Source of the DNA: Cytophagaceae bacterium ABcell3
GTDB lineage: Bacteria; Bacteroidota; Bacteroidia; Cytophagales; Cytophagaceae
Direction of reading: 5' to 3'
Assembly (NCBI GenBank): GCA_030913385.1
Contig: CP133159.1
Coordinates: 310,001 to 374,000 of the forward strand
Length of the DNA stretch: 64,000 bases
In this document: positions 35,385 through 44,186 of the stretch, piece by piece
How positions within the stretch are numbered: the first letter of the stretch is position 1
How the letters are laid out: each line of letters starts with the position of its first letter
Notes under the pieces: model-generated
Databases searched by the model: none
What the model was told of the DNA's origin: nothing
What the model saw: only the letters and a program-made list of their open reading frames with translations
Program-made: the position numbers and the translations under genes

Positions 35385-36047
35385 TTAATAATAATACTCA
35401 TTCAATATCTGATCCTTTTCATTATGTCCCGTAGCTGTCTTTATGTCTATATAAATTTTATACTCTAAAGGAATAGATCTATCAAAAATTAAATCCTTAT
35501 TAGGATCGACATTTTTTCCTAAAATATGGCATAAAAAGAGTCTTTCATTAGATAAAGGAAACACACATAATCCTGTTAACTCATGTTCATCAATTATATT
35601 ATTAGCATCCAAAGGAATATCATGAAGAATGATCTTCTTATCTTGGTTTCCTCCTTTGGAAATGTCTCTCGAAATGAGGCTTCCACCTGGTTTATCTCCT
35701 AAAATGATAAATTCTCTTTCATTTTCAGTTTCTGCCCAAACTTTCACTTTTCTATTTCCCATATATCCTTGTATCCATTCTTTAGGCAATTCTCTGTTTA
35801 AATCAGGAATAGCATCCTTGACTACACTAATATTGCTGCTCTGTAAGAATTGTTTTGTTACTGAATTCACAAACAAAGTTTCAAAAAAACTTAAATCTAT
35901 CTTGCCCCAATTTTCACTATCCATAAAAGTGTTGTAAAACCTTAAATAAGGGGACTTAAGCATTTGGGCTATTACATATGTTCCTTTTCTTGTTTCAATA
36001 CTTATTATCTTGTTTTCTTTCCAAGGAATTACTTTTTTCTTTTCCAT
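35385..36047 (-). CDS. Putative immunity protein of the full-length Rhs effector
   Basis: A 220-residue cytosolic protein starting 13 bases after the rhs stop on the same strand. The N-terminal VIPWKENKIISIETRKGTYVIAQML resembles the opening of the Imm26 family of polymorphic-toxin immunity proteins; this is a tentative likeness. The middle carries VKVWAETENEREFIILGDKPG and the end is acidic. It is the last gene of the clpV-to-rhs run. The role follows from position beside the only complete rhs toxin. Confidence 0.6.
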   Translation of the reverse strand: MEKKKVIPWKENKIISIETRKGTYVIAQMLKSPYLRFYNTFMDSENWGKIDLSFFETLFVNSVTKQFLQSSNISVVKDAIPDLNRELPKEWIQGYMGNRKVKVWAETENEREFIILGDKPGGSLISRDISKGGNQDKKIILHDIPLDANNIIDEHELTGLCVFPLSNERLFLCHILGKNVDPNKDLIFDRSIPLEYKIYIDIKTATGHNEKDQILNEYYY

Positions 36048-36060
36048 TATTGATTATACT

Positions 36061-39000
36061 TTAAGAACATTTTACTTTATTTTTTTTACTTAAATGTTCA
36101 TCTGCAGCTTTTAAATACTTTTTCCTCTTTTTATTTTTTGGACCTACTGGGTTTTGAGCATTAGCAACTTGATCCTTTCCATACTTATCCACATCTGCTT
36201 CGTATAATCGTTGTTCTAATCCTCTTGCTGTTTGTTTACCTTTCATTCCTTCACCTTCATAAACCACACTAGGAATATCATCTAACTCATCAAAAATCCC
36301 TCCGTATCTTCTGCTTACGATTTCATCAGCTGTTAATCCTAAATCACTAGGAGCGCTTGCATATCCAGTATAGGGTTTTCCACCTTTTACTCCTTGGTAG
36401 GTTACATGAGTCCTTCCAGCTCCTGAACTCACATTTAAACCTAAAAGATCTATCCATGCATTACTATCCCTCACATACCCATACAACCTATCTCCCCCCT
36501 CAAGCCCAATCGGATCCTGGCTCACGTACATTGCCTCGTCCGGGGCATAATATCTAAACCGGTTGTAGTAAAGACCGGTCTCGGTATCATGGTACTGACC
36601 CTGGAATCTAAAAGGAATGAAATCTTCCTCACCCTCACAGCTTTTTACCTTCCCGTAGGTCTCATGTTCGCACTTCCAGACGCTGTCGCCGTATTTGTCA
36701 TAGGCTTCTTTTGGGGTGCCAAGATAATCATTTATGATGGAATAGTATTCTTCCCCGACTATTTTTGCCGCTGGCTTAAAACTGCCATCATCGAACACCC
36801 AGGTTATTAGGTTTTCTACAGGCTCTTCGCGGTCTTTGGACAAAAAGCCCCATTCGTCCACCACATCTTTGGGGCGGTTCTCAAGGTCGTATTTCCATTC
36901 ATGTATGGGCGTGTTTCCGTCCCACAGCCAGCGGGTGATCTTTCCGTCATATATTTTGGCTGTTCTACGCCCCAGTGCATCATACTCGAAGCTGACGGTT
37001 TTGTTATCGGGGCGGGTCACTTGTTTCAGGCTGCCGTTGCCGTTCCACTCGTAAATCCAGTTGCCCTCTTGGGTCGCCTTCTGGATTAAATTGCCTTCTT
37101 CATCGTAGCTATATTTATCCCCTTTGTTTTCCAGTAGCTTTCCGCCCGCGCCGTATTTCCGGTCTTTCTTTTCCTCTTCACGGAATATGTTCCCGACTTC
37201 GTCACGGAAGTAGTTTTCCTTTCCCTGTATACGATATTCCTGAACGGTCAGGCTTTCGATCAGGTTGCCGAAGCTGTCGTGCCGGAACCTGGTGGCAGTG
37301 TCTGTCAGCACGTCGTGGATGCGCTGGAGGCGGTCGTTGGGGTGCCAGTAATATTGCTTGTGGCGGTGCAGGCGACGGGCACCGGTACCGTTCCAGGTCT
37401 TCTGTTCCCTCGGGCGCCCCGACAGGTCGTAGGCGAACTGGTTCTTTACGTTGCCGATGCCGAGTTCCCTGTCCAGTTCCTGTCCAAGGCTGTTGTAGGT
37501 GATCTCTGCCTGCCACGGGAGTTTCATGCCCTGCTGGCTGGCCTGCATACTGGTGACAAAGCCTGATTCGTTGCGCCCCAGCTGTATGTCCGCACCGAGG
37601 CTGCTGCCAATGTGCTGTCTCAGCCCCAGTTTGTCGTAGCTGCTCTCTACCGTGTAGCCGTCCTGGTCTTCTTTGATTACCCTGCCGTTCTTGTCGCGGG
37701 TGAGGATCACCTTGCTGTGCTGGTTTACCGCCTCTATCAGCTGGCCGTCCTTGTCGTAGGCATAGGTCTCCCAGGTGCCGTCGCTGTGCTCGGCGCGCCA
37801 GATCTGACCCTTGCGGTTATATTCATAGGTGGTGTGCCTGCCGCCCGGCCTTTCCACTTTTATTACCTTGCCCGCTTTGTCGCGGACGTATTTTCTGGTA
37901 AGGCCGTCAAAGCCCGCCTCTTCCACGATATCGCCCCTGCCGTTCCTTTTGAAGCGGTATACCTCCCCGTGCTCGTTGATTATGGCGTTTAGCTGCTCTT
38001 CGGTATCGTACCTGAAGTGTACCTTGGCGCCGTCCTCCTCCCGCAGCTTGATGCTGCCGAGGGGCGTGTACTCAAAGCGCACCTTGTGCTGCATGTCCTC
38101 GGCATGGACCACCTCGTCATAGGCATTGTAGGACAGCTTTATGATGTTGCCATCGGCTAGGCACACGCGCACGGGCCGCCCAAGGTCGTCATAGTAGAAG
38201 TTCTGCTCGCGCTTTTCGGGGTCTTTGGAGTAGAAGCACCGCCCGAAGGCGTCATAGCCCCATTCCTGTTCTGCACCGTCGGGGAAGGTGACCTGTGCCA
38301 GGTTGTGGTCTCCGTCGTACTTGAATGTTGTGTGCCGCCCTTTGTTGTCGCGTATGCTTTCCACCAGCCCCTGTCCGTTGTACTGGAAGCTGCTGACGCT
38401 GCCGTCGGGGTCTTCCACCGACCACAGCAGGCCCTGTTCGTTGTAGACCTTTACCGTGCTCCTCCCTTCGGGGCTGACCGACAGTATCTGGCGGTCCTGG
38501 TCGTCATAGACAAACACGGAAGAGGTCATGTCGGGGTACACCACCGACTTGAGGTTGCCCCGGTCATCGTAGGTATAGCCCGTCAGGTTGCCTTCTTCGT
38601 CAATGTCCCGGTAGGGCTCAAAATAGTCGGTGTACTCGTGGAAGATATGGTTGCCCTCCGGGTCTGTTACCTGTGTACAGAGGTTGTCTGCATTGTAGTA
38701 ACAGACGGTCTTGCGGCCCAGGGAGTCCGTCATCACGTTTTTGCCCTGTCCGTAATCCAGCCTGACTTCCAACAAGCCCCCGTCGCCCCAGGTGTGGATA
38801 CACTTGGCACCGGTAGAGTGGCCGTCGTACTCCCAGTAAAATGTCTGGCCGTTGCGGTCGGTCTTGGACACCATCAGGTGGTTGCGGTACTGCATCCTTG
38901 TTTCCTGTCCGAGGGCATCGGCAACCACCTCCATGTCGCCGGCCTCGTTATACCGGTATTCCACCAGGGTCTTTTCTTTCTTTTTGTGCCTGGCGGTAAT

Positions 39001-40152
39001 TTTCTTGATCCTGTCCCCATGGTCCAGGTGCAGCCTGATCTCGCGGCCTGCCGTGTCGGTGATCCAGGTCAGGCAGCTGCGCTGGTTATAGGTAAAGTGC
39101 AAGGCCTGTCCGGCCGTGTTTTCAAGTTTTACGGGGCTGAAAAACTCCCTGCCTTCTTTCCGGAAGGTATAGGTCAGGTTTTTTTCATGGTCTTTCAGGC
39201 GGTATTCCCTAAAGTTGACACAGGTAAGGGTGAGCTTTTCCATGCGGTTGTAGAAGGATTCGCCCTCTGCCACCAAAAAAGGGAAGGAGGCTGTCCTGCC
39301 GTCGGGCAGCACCAGCATGATGGCCTCTTCTTCTTTGAAAAAGTGCAGGGAAAGGTCGTAACAGTGGTGCATGCCGTGCCCCAGCGGCCCTTCATAGGAG
39401 GAGTCCGAGTACCAGCTCCTTTCCCAGGTGACGGGCAGTGGCCCGGGGAGCTCGAAGTCCGTGCCCCCGTAAATAACGCGCCCTGTGACCATATCCACTG
39501 GGTCACCGATACATTTTGTAAGGCTGTCTTTCTGCCCTTTGGTATGTTTTCCTGCGGCCTTTACCTTTTTCTTGCATGCCGAAAGGCCAGCTTTTCCGGC
39601 TTTTCCCCCTACTTTGAGCAGCCCGCCGAAACCATAGGACATGGCCAGCCTTTTGGCGGCACCGGCCAGGTCGGGCGCATAAGGGCCGCCTACCATGACA
39701 GGCTTTCCGCCCGGCAATGGGACGGTCTGCGAACTTGGCAGGAAGAGACTCGGCCTGGGCTTCATCTTTTTGCCGGGGGTGGCGGTGAGCGGCATGCCGA
39801 TGTCGTTGCAGCTCATGACCATATATCCTGCGGGGCTGAGGGCCATGCCCTGCGCCTTGACGGTAAGGCTGCCGAAAAAGTTGACGGACTCGTGCCCGAT
39901 CATGGGCATCATGGTGAAGGGGCCGCCCATAGGGATATGTTTTGTTATACCGAGCATCCCGTTGGTGTCGCTGGTGCCACGGGGCACGCCGTTGATAAAT
40001 ACCGTGGATCCGATAAAGGGCACATAGTCCATAGGGTCCATGACAAAGCCTATGAAAGGGTGCGGTATGGGTGTCGGTACTCCGGGCGGTATGGTAACCA
40101 TGTGGATGTCCATACCCATGACCATGGTATAGTGCTTGTTGGCTAAAAGCAT
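36061..40152 (-). CDS. Full-length PAAR-like/YD-repeat Rhs effector with GIY-YIG-like toxin tip
   Basis: A 1363-residue T6SS-type Rhs effector. Residues 1-110 are a PAAR-like spike domain (IPPGVPTPIPHPFIGFV, GSTVFINGVPRGTSDTNGM), and a short hydrophobic Ala/Gly stretch lies near 165-185. The DUF6531 entry (DPVDMVTGRVIY) is near residue 218. About 15-20 YD repeats follow to about 1130, forming the toxin-holding shell. The core ends with YVSQDPIGLEGGDRLYGYV and IDLLGL (release-site type). The last 124 residues are the toxin: THVTYQGVKGGKPYTGYAS, ARGLEQRLYE and NPVGPKNKKRKKYL recall GIY-YIG/URI nucleases. The core is visibly GC-rich, the tip AT-rich. It follows the adaptor candidate by 32 bases. 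Confidence 0.88.
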   Translation of the reverse strand: MLLANKHYTMVMGMDIHMVTIPPGVPTPIPHPFIGFVMDPMDYVPFIGSTVFINGVPRGTSDTNGMLGITKHIPMGGPFTMMPMIGHESVNFFGSLTVKAQGMALSPAGYMVMSCNDIGMPLTATPGKKMKPRPSLFLPSSQTVPLPGGKPVMVGGPYAPDLAGAAKRLAMSYGFGGLLKVGGKAGKAGLSACKKKVKAAGKHTKGQKDSLTKCIGDPVDMVTGRVIYGGTDFELPGPLPVTWERSWYSDSSYEGPLGHGMHHCYDLSLHFFKEEEAIMLVLPDGRTASFPFLVAEGESFYNRMEKLTLTCVNFREYRLKDHEKNLTYTFRKEGREFFSPVKLENTAGQALHFTYNQRSCLTWITDTAGREIRLHLDHGDRIKKITARHKKKEKTLVEYRYNEAGDMEVVADALGQETRMQYRNHLMVSKTDRNGQTFYWEYDGHSTGAKCIHTWGDGGLLEVRLDYGQGKNVMTDSLGRKTVCYYNADNLCTQVTDPEGNHIFHEYTDYFEPYRDIDEEGNLTGYTYDDRGNLKSVVYPDMTSSVFVYDDQDRQILSVSPEGRSTVKVYNEQGLLWSVEDPDGSVSSFQYNGQGLVESIRDNKGRHTTFKYDGDHNLAQVTFPDGAEQEWGYDAFGRCFYSKDPEKREQNFYYDDLGRPVRVCLADGNIIKLSYNAYDEVVHAEDMQHKVRFEYTPLGSIKLREEDGAKVHFRYDTEEQLNAIINEHGEVYRFKRNGRGDIVEEAGFDGLTRKYVRDKAGKVIKVERPGGRHTTYEYNRKGQIWRAEHSDGTWETYAYDKDGQLIEAVNQHSKVILTRDKNGRVIKEDQDGYTVESSYDKLGLRQHIGSSLGADIQLGRNESGFVTSMQASQQGMKLPWQAEITYNSLGQELDRELGIGNVKNQFAYDLSGRPREQKTWNGTGARRLHRHKQYYWHPNDRLQRIHDVLTDTATRFRHDSFGNLIESLTVQEYRIQGKENYFRDEVGNIFREEEKKDRKYGAGGKLLENKGDKYSYDEEGNLIQKATQEGNWIYEWNGNGSLKQVTRPDNKTVSFEYDALGRRTAKIYDGKITRWLWDGNTPIHEWKYDLENRPKDVVDEWGFLSKDREEPVENLITWVFDDGSFKPAAKIVGEEYYSIINDYLGTPKEAYDKYGDSVWKCEHETYGKVKSCEGEEDFIPFRFQGQYHDTETGLYYNRFRYYAPDEAMYVSQDPIGLEGGDRLYGYVRDSNAWIDLLGLNVSSGAGRTHVTYQGVKGGKPYTGYASAPSDLGLTADEIVSRRYGGIFDELDDIPSVVYEGEGMKGKQTARGLEQRLYEADVDKYGKDQVANAQNPVGPKNKKRKKYLKAADEHLSKKNKVKCS

Positions 40153-40184
40153 ACTATTAAAAAATATATAAGTCCATAAAAATC

Positions 40185-41543
40185 TTAAATAACAATAAAG
40201 CGCTTTTTGCGCTTAGACTCTTTTTTATGCCGCTCTGCCGAACCCATCCATTCAGGTCCGTTCAGCCCGGCCATAAAAGTATCAATCTCTGCACAGGTTG
40301 CCCTGTCCTTTTTCTTCCTGCAAACCTCATGGTAATCAAAAGCTATATATGCCATACAGGAGGCCTCCAGCTCTTCCGGTTTCAATGCCGCACCTGTCCT
40401 GTAAGCTTTTTCCAGCAATAAGGCATGCTTCTCTTTATCCTTTTCCTTATACAGGTCAGCGGCCTGCCACCATGCGGTAAGTGCCTGAACCGGCATGCCA
40501 TACTGCACCGCAAGGTCACCCTGCTCTTCGAAAATAGCAGCCGCCATACTTTTTTTACCTTCTATCTGACAACAGGCTGCCATATAGCCCTGTCCCGTAA
40601 CAAGGAGCTGCTGACATGCATTGTCACCGGCATCCAGCCCTTTACGGGCAAGCACCAAACCCCGCTCTATTAATGTTTTTATCTCTCCGGTTTCTTTGAA
40701 ATTAAAAAGCATGGCACCATAGGTAAGGCTAGCCACGGAGAGAAAATATGCAGATCCGGTGGACTGGGCAACTTCAAGACCCTTCTGCCCCCATTGCTTC
40801 ACCACTGAAAGGTTATTGTCATTTACAGCGTCGGACATCTTCAACACACATTCCCGGAAGCGAACCTCAGGATCTGCAGGCCCTGAAGGTGTGTCCATTC
40901 CGGCACCCCCGTTGTCCTCATCTCCCCCTGTGCTGACATAAAGTGTCTTAGTCTGTTCAGGGTACTTATGCACCAGCTTATCAAAATAGCGTTCATCGGC
41001 AAAATCAAATACCATGAACAGCACATCTTCCGGCAGCCCAACCTTCAGCAGATTGTCCAGCCACTGGGTATAATCTTTAACATCAGAAACAAGCTGCGGG
41101 TAAAGGGCAAGAGCAAGCTTCAGGCCGTTACAGGCAGCCCCCTGAAAATCACTAAGAAAATCAACAAAAAGCCTGTCCCCGTCCACATCCTTGTCTTCAA
41201 GAAGCACCTCAAACTTCGAAAGGCTGCCGAAATAGCTATACCCACTGTTTTCCAGTGACTGCACAAGGTTTTCATCTTTTCCCAACTCCTTGAGCCAGTC
41301 CTTCATCACTTTTTTGCTATGGCCACAGGCTCCCTCAAAAGGCATGAGCATGGTCACCACCACTTCGGGGAGCGCCCCTGAGGCAGAAGCTTCCAGGCGT
41401 AGGAACCCTTCAAATAGTCTGGGCTGGTCATCTTTCAAGAGCCACCTTACAAGCTTGCACTCCTTAAGCGGAGAAGCCTCTGCAATCCACTTATTCTGGA
41501 TTTTGTTTATCTTCAAGGCTATCGGGTTGTGTTCGTTGTTCAT
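40185..41543 (-). CDS. Helical-repeat protein between VgrG and Rhs, candidate effector adaptor
   Basis: A 452-residue cytosolic protein. The N-terminal 200 residues contain a VRWLLKDDQPRLFEGFLRLEASAS opening and a globular domain. Residues 240-430 are helical in TPR-like steps (SVVKQWGQKGLEVAQSTGSA, IKTLIERGLVLARKGLD, MAAAIFEEQGDLAVQYGM, QALTAWWQAADLYKEKDK). A basic tail (KKESKRKKRFIVI) ends it. Its position, 10 bases after vgrG and 32 before rhs, is where T6SS loci carry Eag, DUF4123 or DUF2169 adaptors, yet I see none of those signatures. An adaptor or loading-chaperone role is inferred from place and architecture. Confidence 0.6.
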   Translation of the reverse strand: MNNEHNPIALKINKIQNKWIAEASPLKECKLVRWLLKDDQPRLFEGFLRLEASASGALPEVVVTMLMPFEGACGHSKKVMKDWLKELGKDENLVQSLENSGYSYFGSLSKFEVLLEDKDVDGDRLFVDFLSDFQGAACNGLKLALALYPQLVSDVKDYTQWLDNLLKVGLPEDVLFMVFDFADERYFDKLVHKYPEQTKTLYVSTGGDEDNGGAGMDTPSGPADPEVRFRECVLKMSDAVNDNNLSVVKQWGQKGLEVAQSTGSAYFLSVASLTYGAMLFNFKETGEIKTLIERGLVLARKGLDAGDNACQQLLVTGQGYMAACCQIEGKKSMAAAIFEEQGDLAVQYGMPVQALTAWWQAADLYKEKDKEKHALLLEKAYRTGAALKPEELEASCMAYIAFDYHEVCRKKKDRATCAEIDTFMAGLNGPEWMGSAERHKKESKRKKRFIVI

Positions 41544-41553
41544 AACATCCCTT

Positions 41554-43323
41554 TTAGTTGAGGTTCAACAATCCGCCTTTTACATTGGTCATAGCAGTAC
41601 CGTCCATATCGACCATGGCACTCTGTAATTTTAACTGGGCTTTCCCCTCAACTTCCACAGAAGCTGCCCCGATTTCCACTTTTGAACTGCTGTTGACAGT
41701 AGTTTTGGTGGTTCCGTCTATGGCCACTTCCTGAGAACCTACCTCCACTTTGTTTTTACCTTCTATCGAAACCTGCTTTTCTGCAACAATATTTATTTCT
41801 TTCGATTGTATATCAATCTTGTCAGGGGCAGAGATGGTCATGGAACCGTCACCGTTCAGTACAATGGTACTTCCGCCGGGGTCACTTATTGTCACGCTCT
41901 CCTTGGCGTCGTCAAGGGTAACGGTACAGCCACTTTTTGTTGTAAGGCTTTTAACATTGTTCCCATCGCCCCCGCCAGAAGCATTTTTTCCGTGAAACAT
42001 GCTCCCGAGCACAAAAGGCCTGTCCGGGTCATTATACCTAAAGCTTACCACCACCTGGTCGCCCACTTCCGGTATGAACACAAAGCCCCGGTTGGTGCCC
42101 ACTTTATCACTGGCGCCGGCATCCGGGCTCATTACCCGTATCCAGTCCGTTGTTTTGTTTTCCGCCTGCTGCCACAGCATCTGTACCCTCACCCTGCCCA
42201 AGCCGTCAGGGTCATTGTTGTCCTTAACAAAAGCTATCTGGCTTTCCGCAAGGGGCTTCTCCGCATTAAAAGGCATTACCTCGTTATCCGACGGTATGGC
42301 CTCAAAGCTGTTGGAATAGGCACCCGTTCCGGACAAATGGTGTACGAGGCTCGTTACAGTATACTCTCCGTGGTCTTCATAACCTATGCCCAAGCCTTTT
42401 TTTGAAACTTTGACCGTAACCATATGACCGACCTTTATTTTTGGACAATCCCCTTCACCCTCCAATATCACAGCCGATGCGGCAAATTTCTTTTTGTGTA
42501 TTTTAGCATAGCGGTCTAGGTCGCTTTGGGTACTGACCCGTGTTTTTACTGGTTGGGAAACAGGGTTTCTGTAAAAACTGTCTGAGGTTTCCAAGGCTTT
42601 GCGGGTATAACTTCCGGAGTCTACCTGACCGGGCAGGTTACCGGTCATTACATTATCGTCTTTGGAATGATAGCTGTAATGGCTGATGGTCGATGGCACC
42701 ATCTTCATGGAAAAGCTCATCCGCGAGATATGCTCCCCATAAATAAGATCGGTATTTTCAGGACTTGCAGGTTTCCCGAGATATAGCTTATAGCCATCGT
42801 AGAAAAACCATTCCCCGTATTCACAGGCAAGCCGGTTGATAAAGCTGAAGCGGCTCTCCCCGTATTGGCATACATAAGGTATGGCACCTGCAAAAGCAGG
42901 TTTTGCAATAACTTCCATGTCATTTCCGGCCACATCCTTCATGGCCTCCTCCAAAGCCTTTTTAAGTGTAATGTCCTCAAACGAAGTGTGATGGGCGCCG
43001 GACTCCATAAGCCAGGTAGGGCTGTACCCTTTTAGCATAATATTGCCCCATAACCCTTCCTCCTGTAACATGGAAACTTCTGTGATTAATCCCTTAAAGA
43101 CATTGTCGTCTGCATCCTTGTCGCCGAAGCAAACGGTCAGAAAATTGCCAATGTAATCGCGGGCATCAAGGATGGTATGCGCTCCCGGTTCCTGAAGGGT
43201 ATCCTGATCGACTACAAGCTCAAATACATGATGAGAATTAAATGCTTGGCGAATAGTAAGGCTGTTAAAGTGCACAATGGCCTTGCCATCTATGACAATT
43301 TCGTATTTTATTTCTCTTGACAT
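41554..43323 (-). CDS. vgrG: T6SS spike protein VgrG (TssI)
   Basis: VgrG is the trimeric tip of the T6SS tube. The 589-residue protein has the gp27-like hub (about residues 1-370, with the VCQYGESRFSFINRLACEYGEWFFYDG signature) and the gp5 OB domain (GRVRVQMLW, TDWIRVMSPDAG, FIPEVGDQVVVSFRYNDPDRPFVLGSM). The beta-helix needle follows (KSGCTVTLDDAKESVTISDP, GSMTISAPDKIDIQSKEI) with short repeated strands to the C-terminus. No effector domain is fused, so cargo is presumably carried by the PAAR-like Rhs protein. It lies between the small membrane genes and the adaptor candidate. Confidence 0.95.
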   Translation of the reverse strand: MSREIKYEIVIDGKAIVHFNSLTIRQAFNSHHVFELVVDQDTLQEPGAHTILDARDYIGNFLTVCFGDKDADDNVFKGLITEVSMLQEEGLWGNIMLKGYSPTWLMESGAHHTSFEDITLKKALEEAMKDVAGNDMEVIAKPAFAGAIPYVCQYGESRFSFINRLACEYGEWFFYDGYKLYLGKPASPENTDLIYGEHISRMSFSMKMVPSTISHYSYHSKDDNVMTGNLPGQVDSGSYTRKALETSDSFYRNPVSQPVKTRVSTQSDLDRYAKIHKKKFAASAVILEGEGDCPKIKVGHMVTVKVSKKGLGIGYEDHGEYTVTSLVHHLSGTGAYSNSFEAIPSDNEVMPFNAEKPLAESQIAFVKDNNDPDGLGRVRVQMLWQQAENKTTDWIRVMSPDAGASDKVGTNRGFVFIPEVGDQVVVSFRYNDPDRPFVLGSMFHGKNASGGGDGNNVKSLTTKSGCTVTLDDAKESVTISDPGGSTIVLNGDGSMTISAPDKIDIQSKEINIVAEKQVSIEGKNKVEVGSQEVAIDGTTKTTVNSSSKVEIGAASVEVEGKAQLKLQSAMVDMDGTAMTNVKGGLLNLN

Positions 43324-43374
43324 GCTCGGAGATGTTTTAAAGGGTTAAAAATCTTATAGTATTATTTAAATATT

Positions 43375-43482
43375 TTATACCTGCTTTCTCCTGCGAAAAA
43401 ACAACACCAATAAAGCAGGCAAGCTGGCAGTAAGGCATACAGTAAAAAATATTAGTTTGTTAGCTGCTATCTTCTCTGGCAT
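43375..43482 (-). CDS. 35-residue membrane peptide (small gene 4 of the hcp-vgrG interval)
   Basis: Not long enough for routine calling. Read on the minus strand from ATG at 43482: MPEKIAANKLIFFTVCLTAS, then LPALLVLFFRRRKQV and stop. It has one clean hydrophobic span and a positive C-terminal tail (RRRKQ). The start overlaps the end of the preceding gene by 16 bases in another frame, a typical coupled-translation layout. Function unknown. Confidence 0.45.
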   Translation of the reverse strand: MPEKIAANKLIFFTVCLTASLPALLVLFFRRRKQV

Positions 43483-44018
43483 AGCCACCATATAGCCTGC
43501 CCAAATAAAAAAAAGCTTAACATGAACCAGGAATAAACCCTGCCAGAACGAAAATCAAAAAAACCTGATTTACGGACCCTTTCAGCACTGCTCCTCTGTA
43601 CGTTTGCACGGCCAATTGCTTCAAAAAAAATTTTCTTTATTTGCTTCAGCACCCGGAAACTCTCAGACGTGTCAACCAGGTAGAGGTTGTCTTTCCTAAA
43701 CCGTAAGACCAGCTCTTCCTTATAAATGTTTTTTGTCAGGTTATAACTAACCAAAGCTTTTAGAGGGCAGATCTTATCACCTAGATACAGCATTCCCTTC
43801 AAAATCTCAGCCCGTCTCCTTCTTCGTATTATCTTGTTTGTAAATAGGAGTGCTAAACTGCATAATATAGACACAACAAGAAAAAGGACAAGACCACCCC
43901 CGGTTATTAAAAAAGTAGCGCTTCCCAATAATGCTATAACCATAGAGCAAACACATAGGTAAAGCCCAAGCTCCCTTAAAGTATAAGATAGTACAATCTG
44001 CTTTTCCATACTATACAA
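43467..44018 (-). CDS. Membrane protein of unknown function (small gene 3 of the hcp-vgrG interval)
   Basis: A 183-residue protein with two N-terminal spans (about residues 14-33 and 40-60), a basic loop (NKIIRRRRRAEILKGML), a cytoplasmic domain (EELVLRFRKDNLYLVD, FRVLKQIKKIFFEAIG) and a last span near the C-terminus (YSWFMLSFFLFGQAIWWL). The central domain faintly resembles YcxB-like proteins. It is encoded inside the T6SS operon between hcp and vgrG. It could be an immunity protein, a toxin or a T6SS accessory; the sequence does not decide. Confidence 0.6.
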   Translation of the reverse strand: MYSMEKQIVLSYTLRELGLYLCVCSMVIALLGSATFLITGGGLVLFLVVSILCSLALLFTNKIIRRRRRAEILKGMLYLGDKICPLKALVSYNLTKNIYKEELVLRFRKDNLYLVDTSESFRVLKQIKKIFFEAIGRANVQRSSAERVRKSGFFDFRSGRVYSWFMLSFFLFGQAIWWLCQRR

Positions 44019-44026
44019 TTTACAAT

Positions 44027-44182
44027 CTACCTGAGACTGTAGTTAGCAAAAAAAGTAAAACAACATGCTACAAGAACAGCAAAGGGACCAAAAAACAGAA
44101 AATAACTGATTATGTTGTACTTCCTTTTGATCGAAACCGGGGCTCTCTTGTACCGTTGTGAAAACTTGTTTTTATATATCAC
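44027..44182 (-). CDS. 51-residue membrane peptide with GTG start (small gene 2 of the hcp-vgrG interval)
   Basis: An open frame from GTG at 44182 to TAG at 44027 that fills the gap between two neighbours: 4 bases after the upstream stop and 8 bases before the next start. It reads VIYKNKFSQRYKRAPVSIKR followed by a hydrophobic span (IISYFLFFGPFAVLVACCF). A basic N-terminus and a single span indicate an inner-membrane peptide. The tight fit and membrane character are the evidence; the GTG start is unproven. Confidence 0.45.
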   Translation of the reverse strand: MIYKNKFSQRYKRAPVSIKRKYNIISYFLFFGPFAVLVACCFTFFANYSLR

Positions 44183-44186
44183 AGAT

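Noticed and set aside
38305..40146. 613-codon open frame antisense to rhs
   Set aside because: It is a shadow produced by the GC-rich rhs core on the opposite strand; the rhs frame has full domain structure and the antisense protein has no recognisable features.
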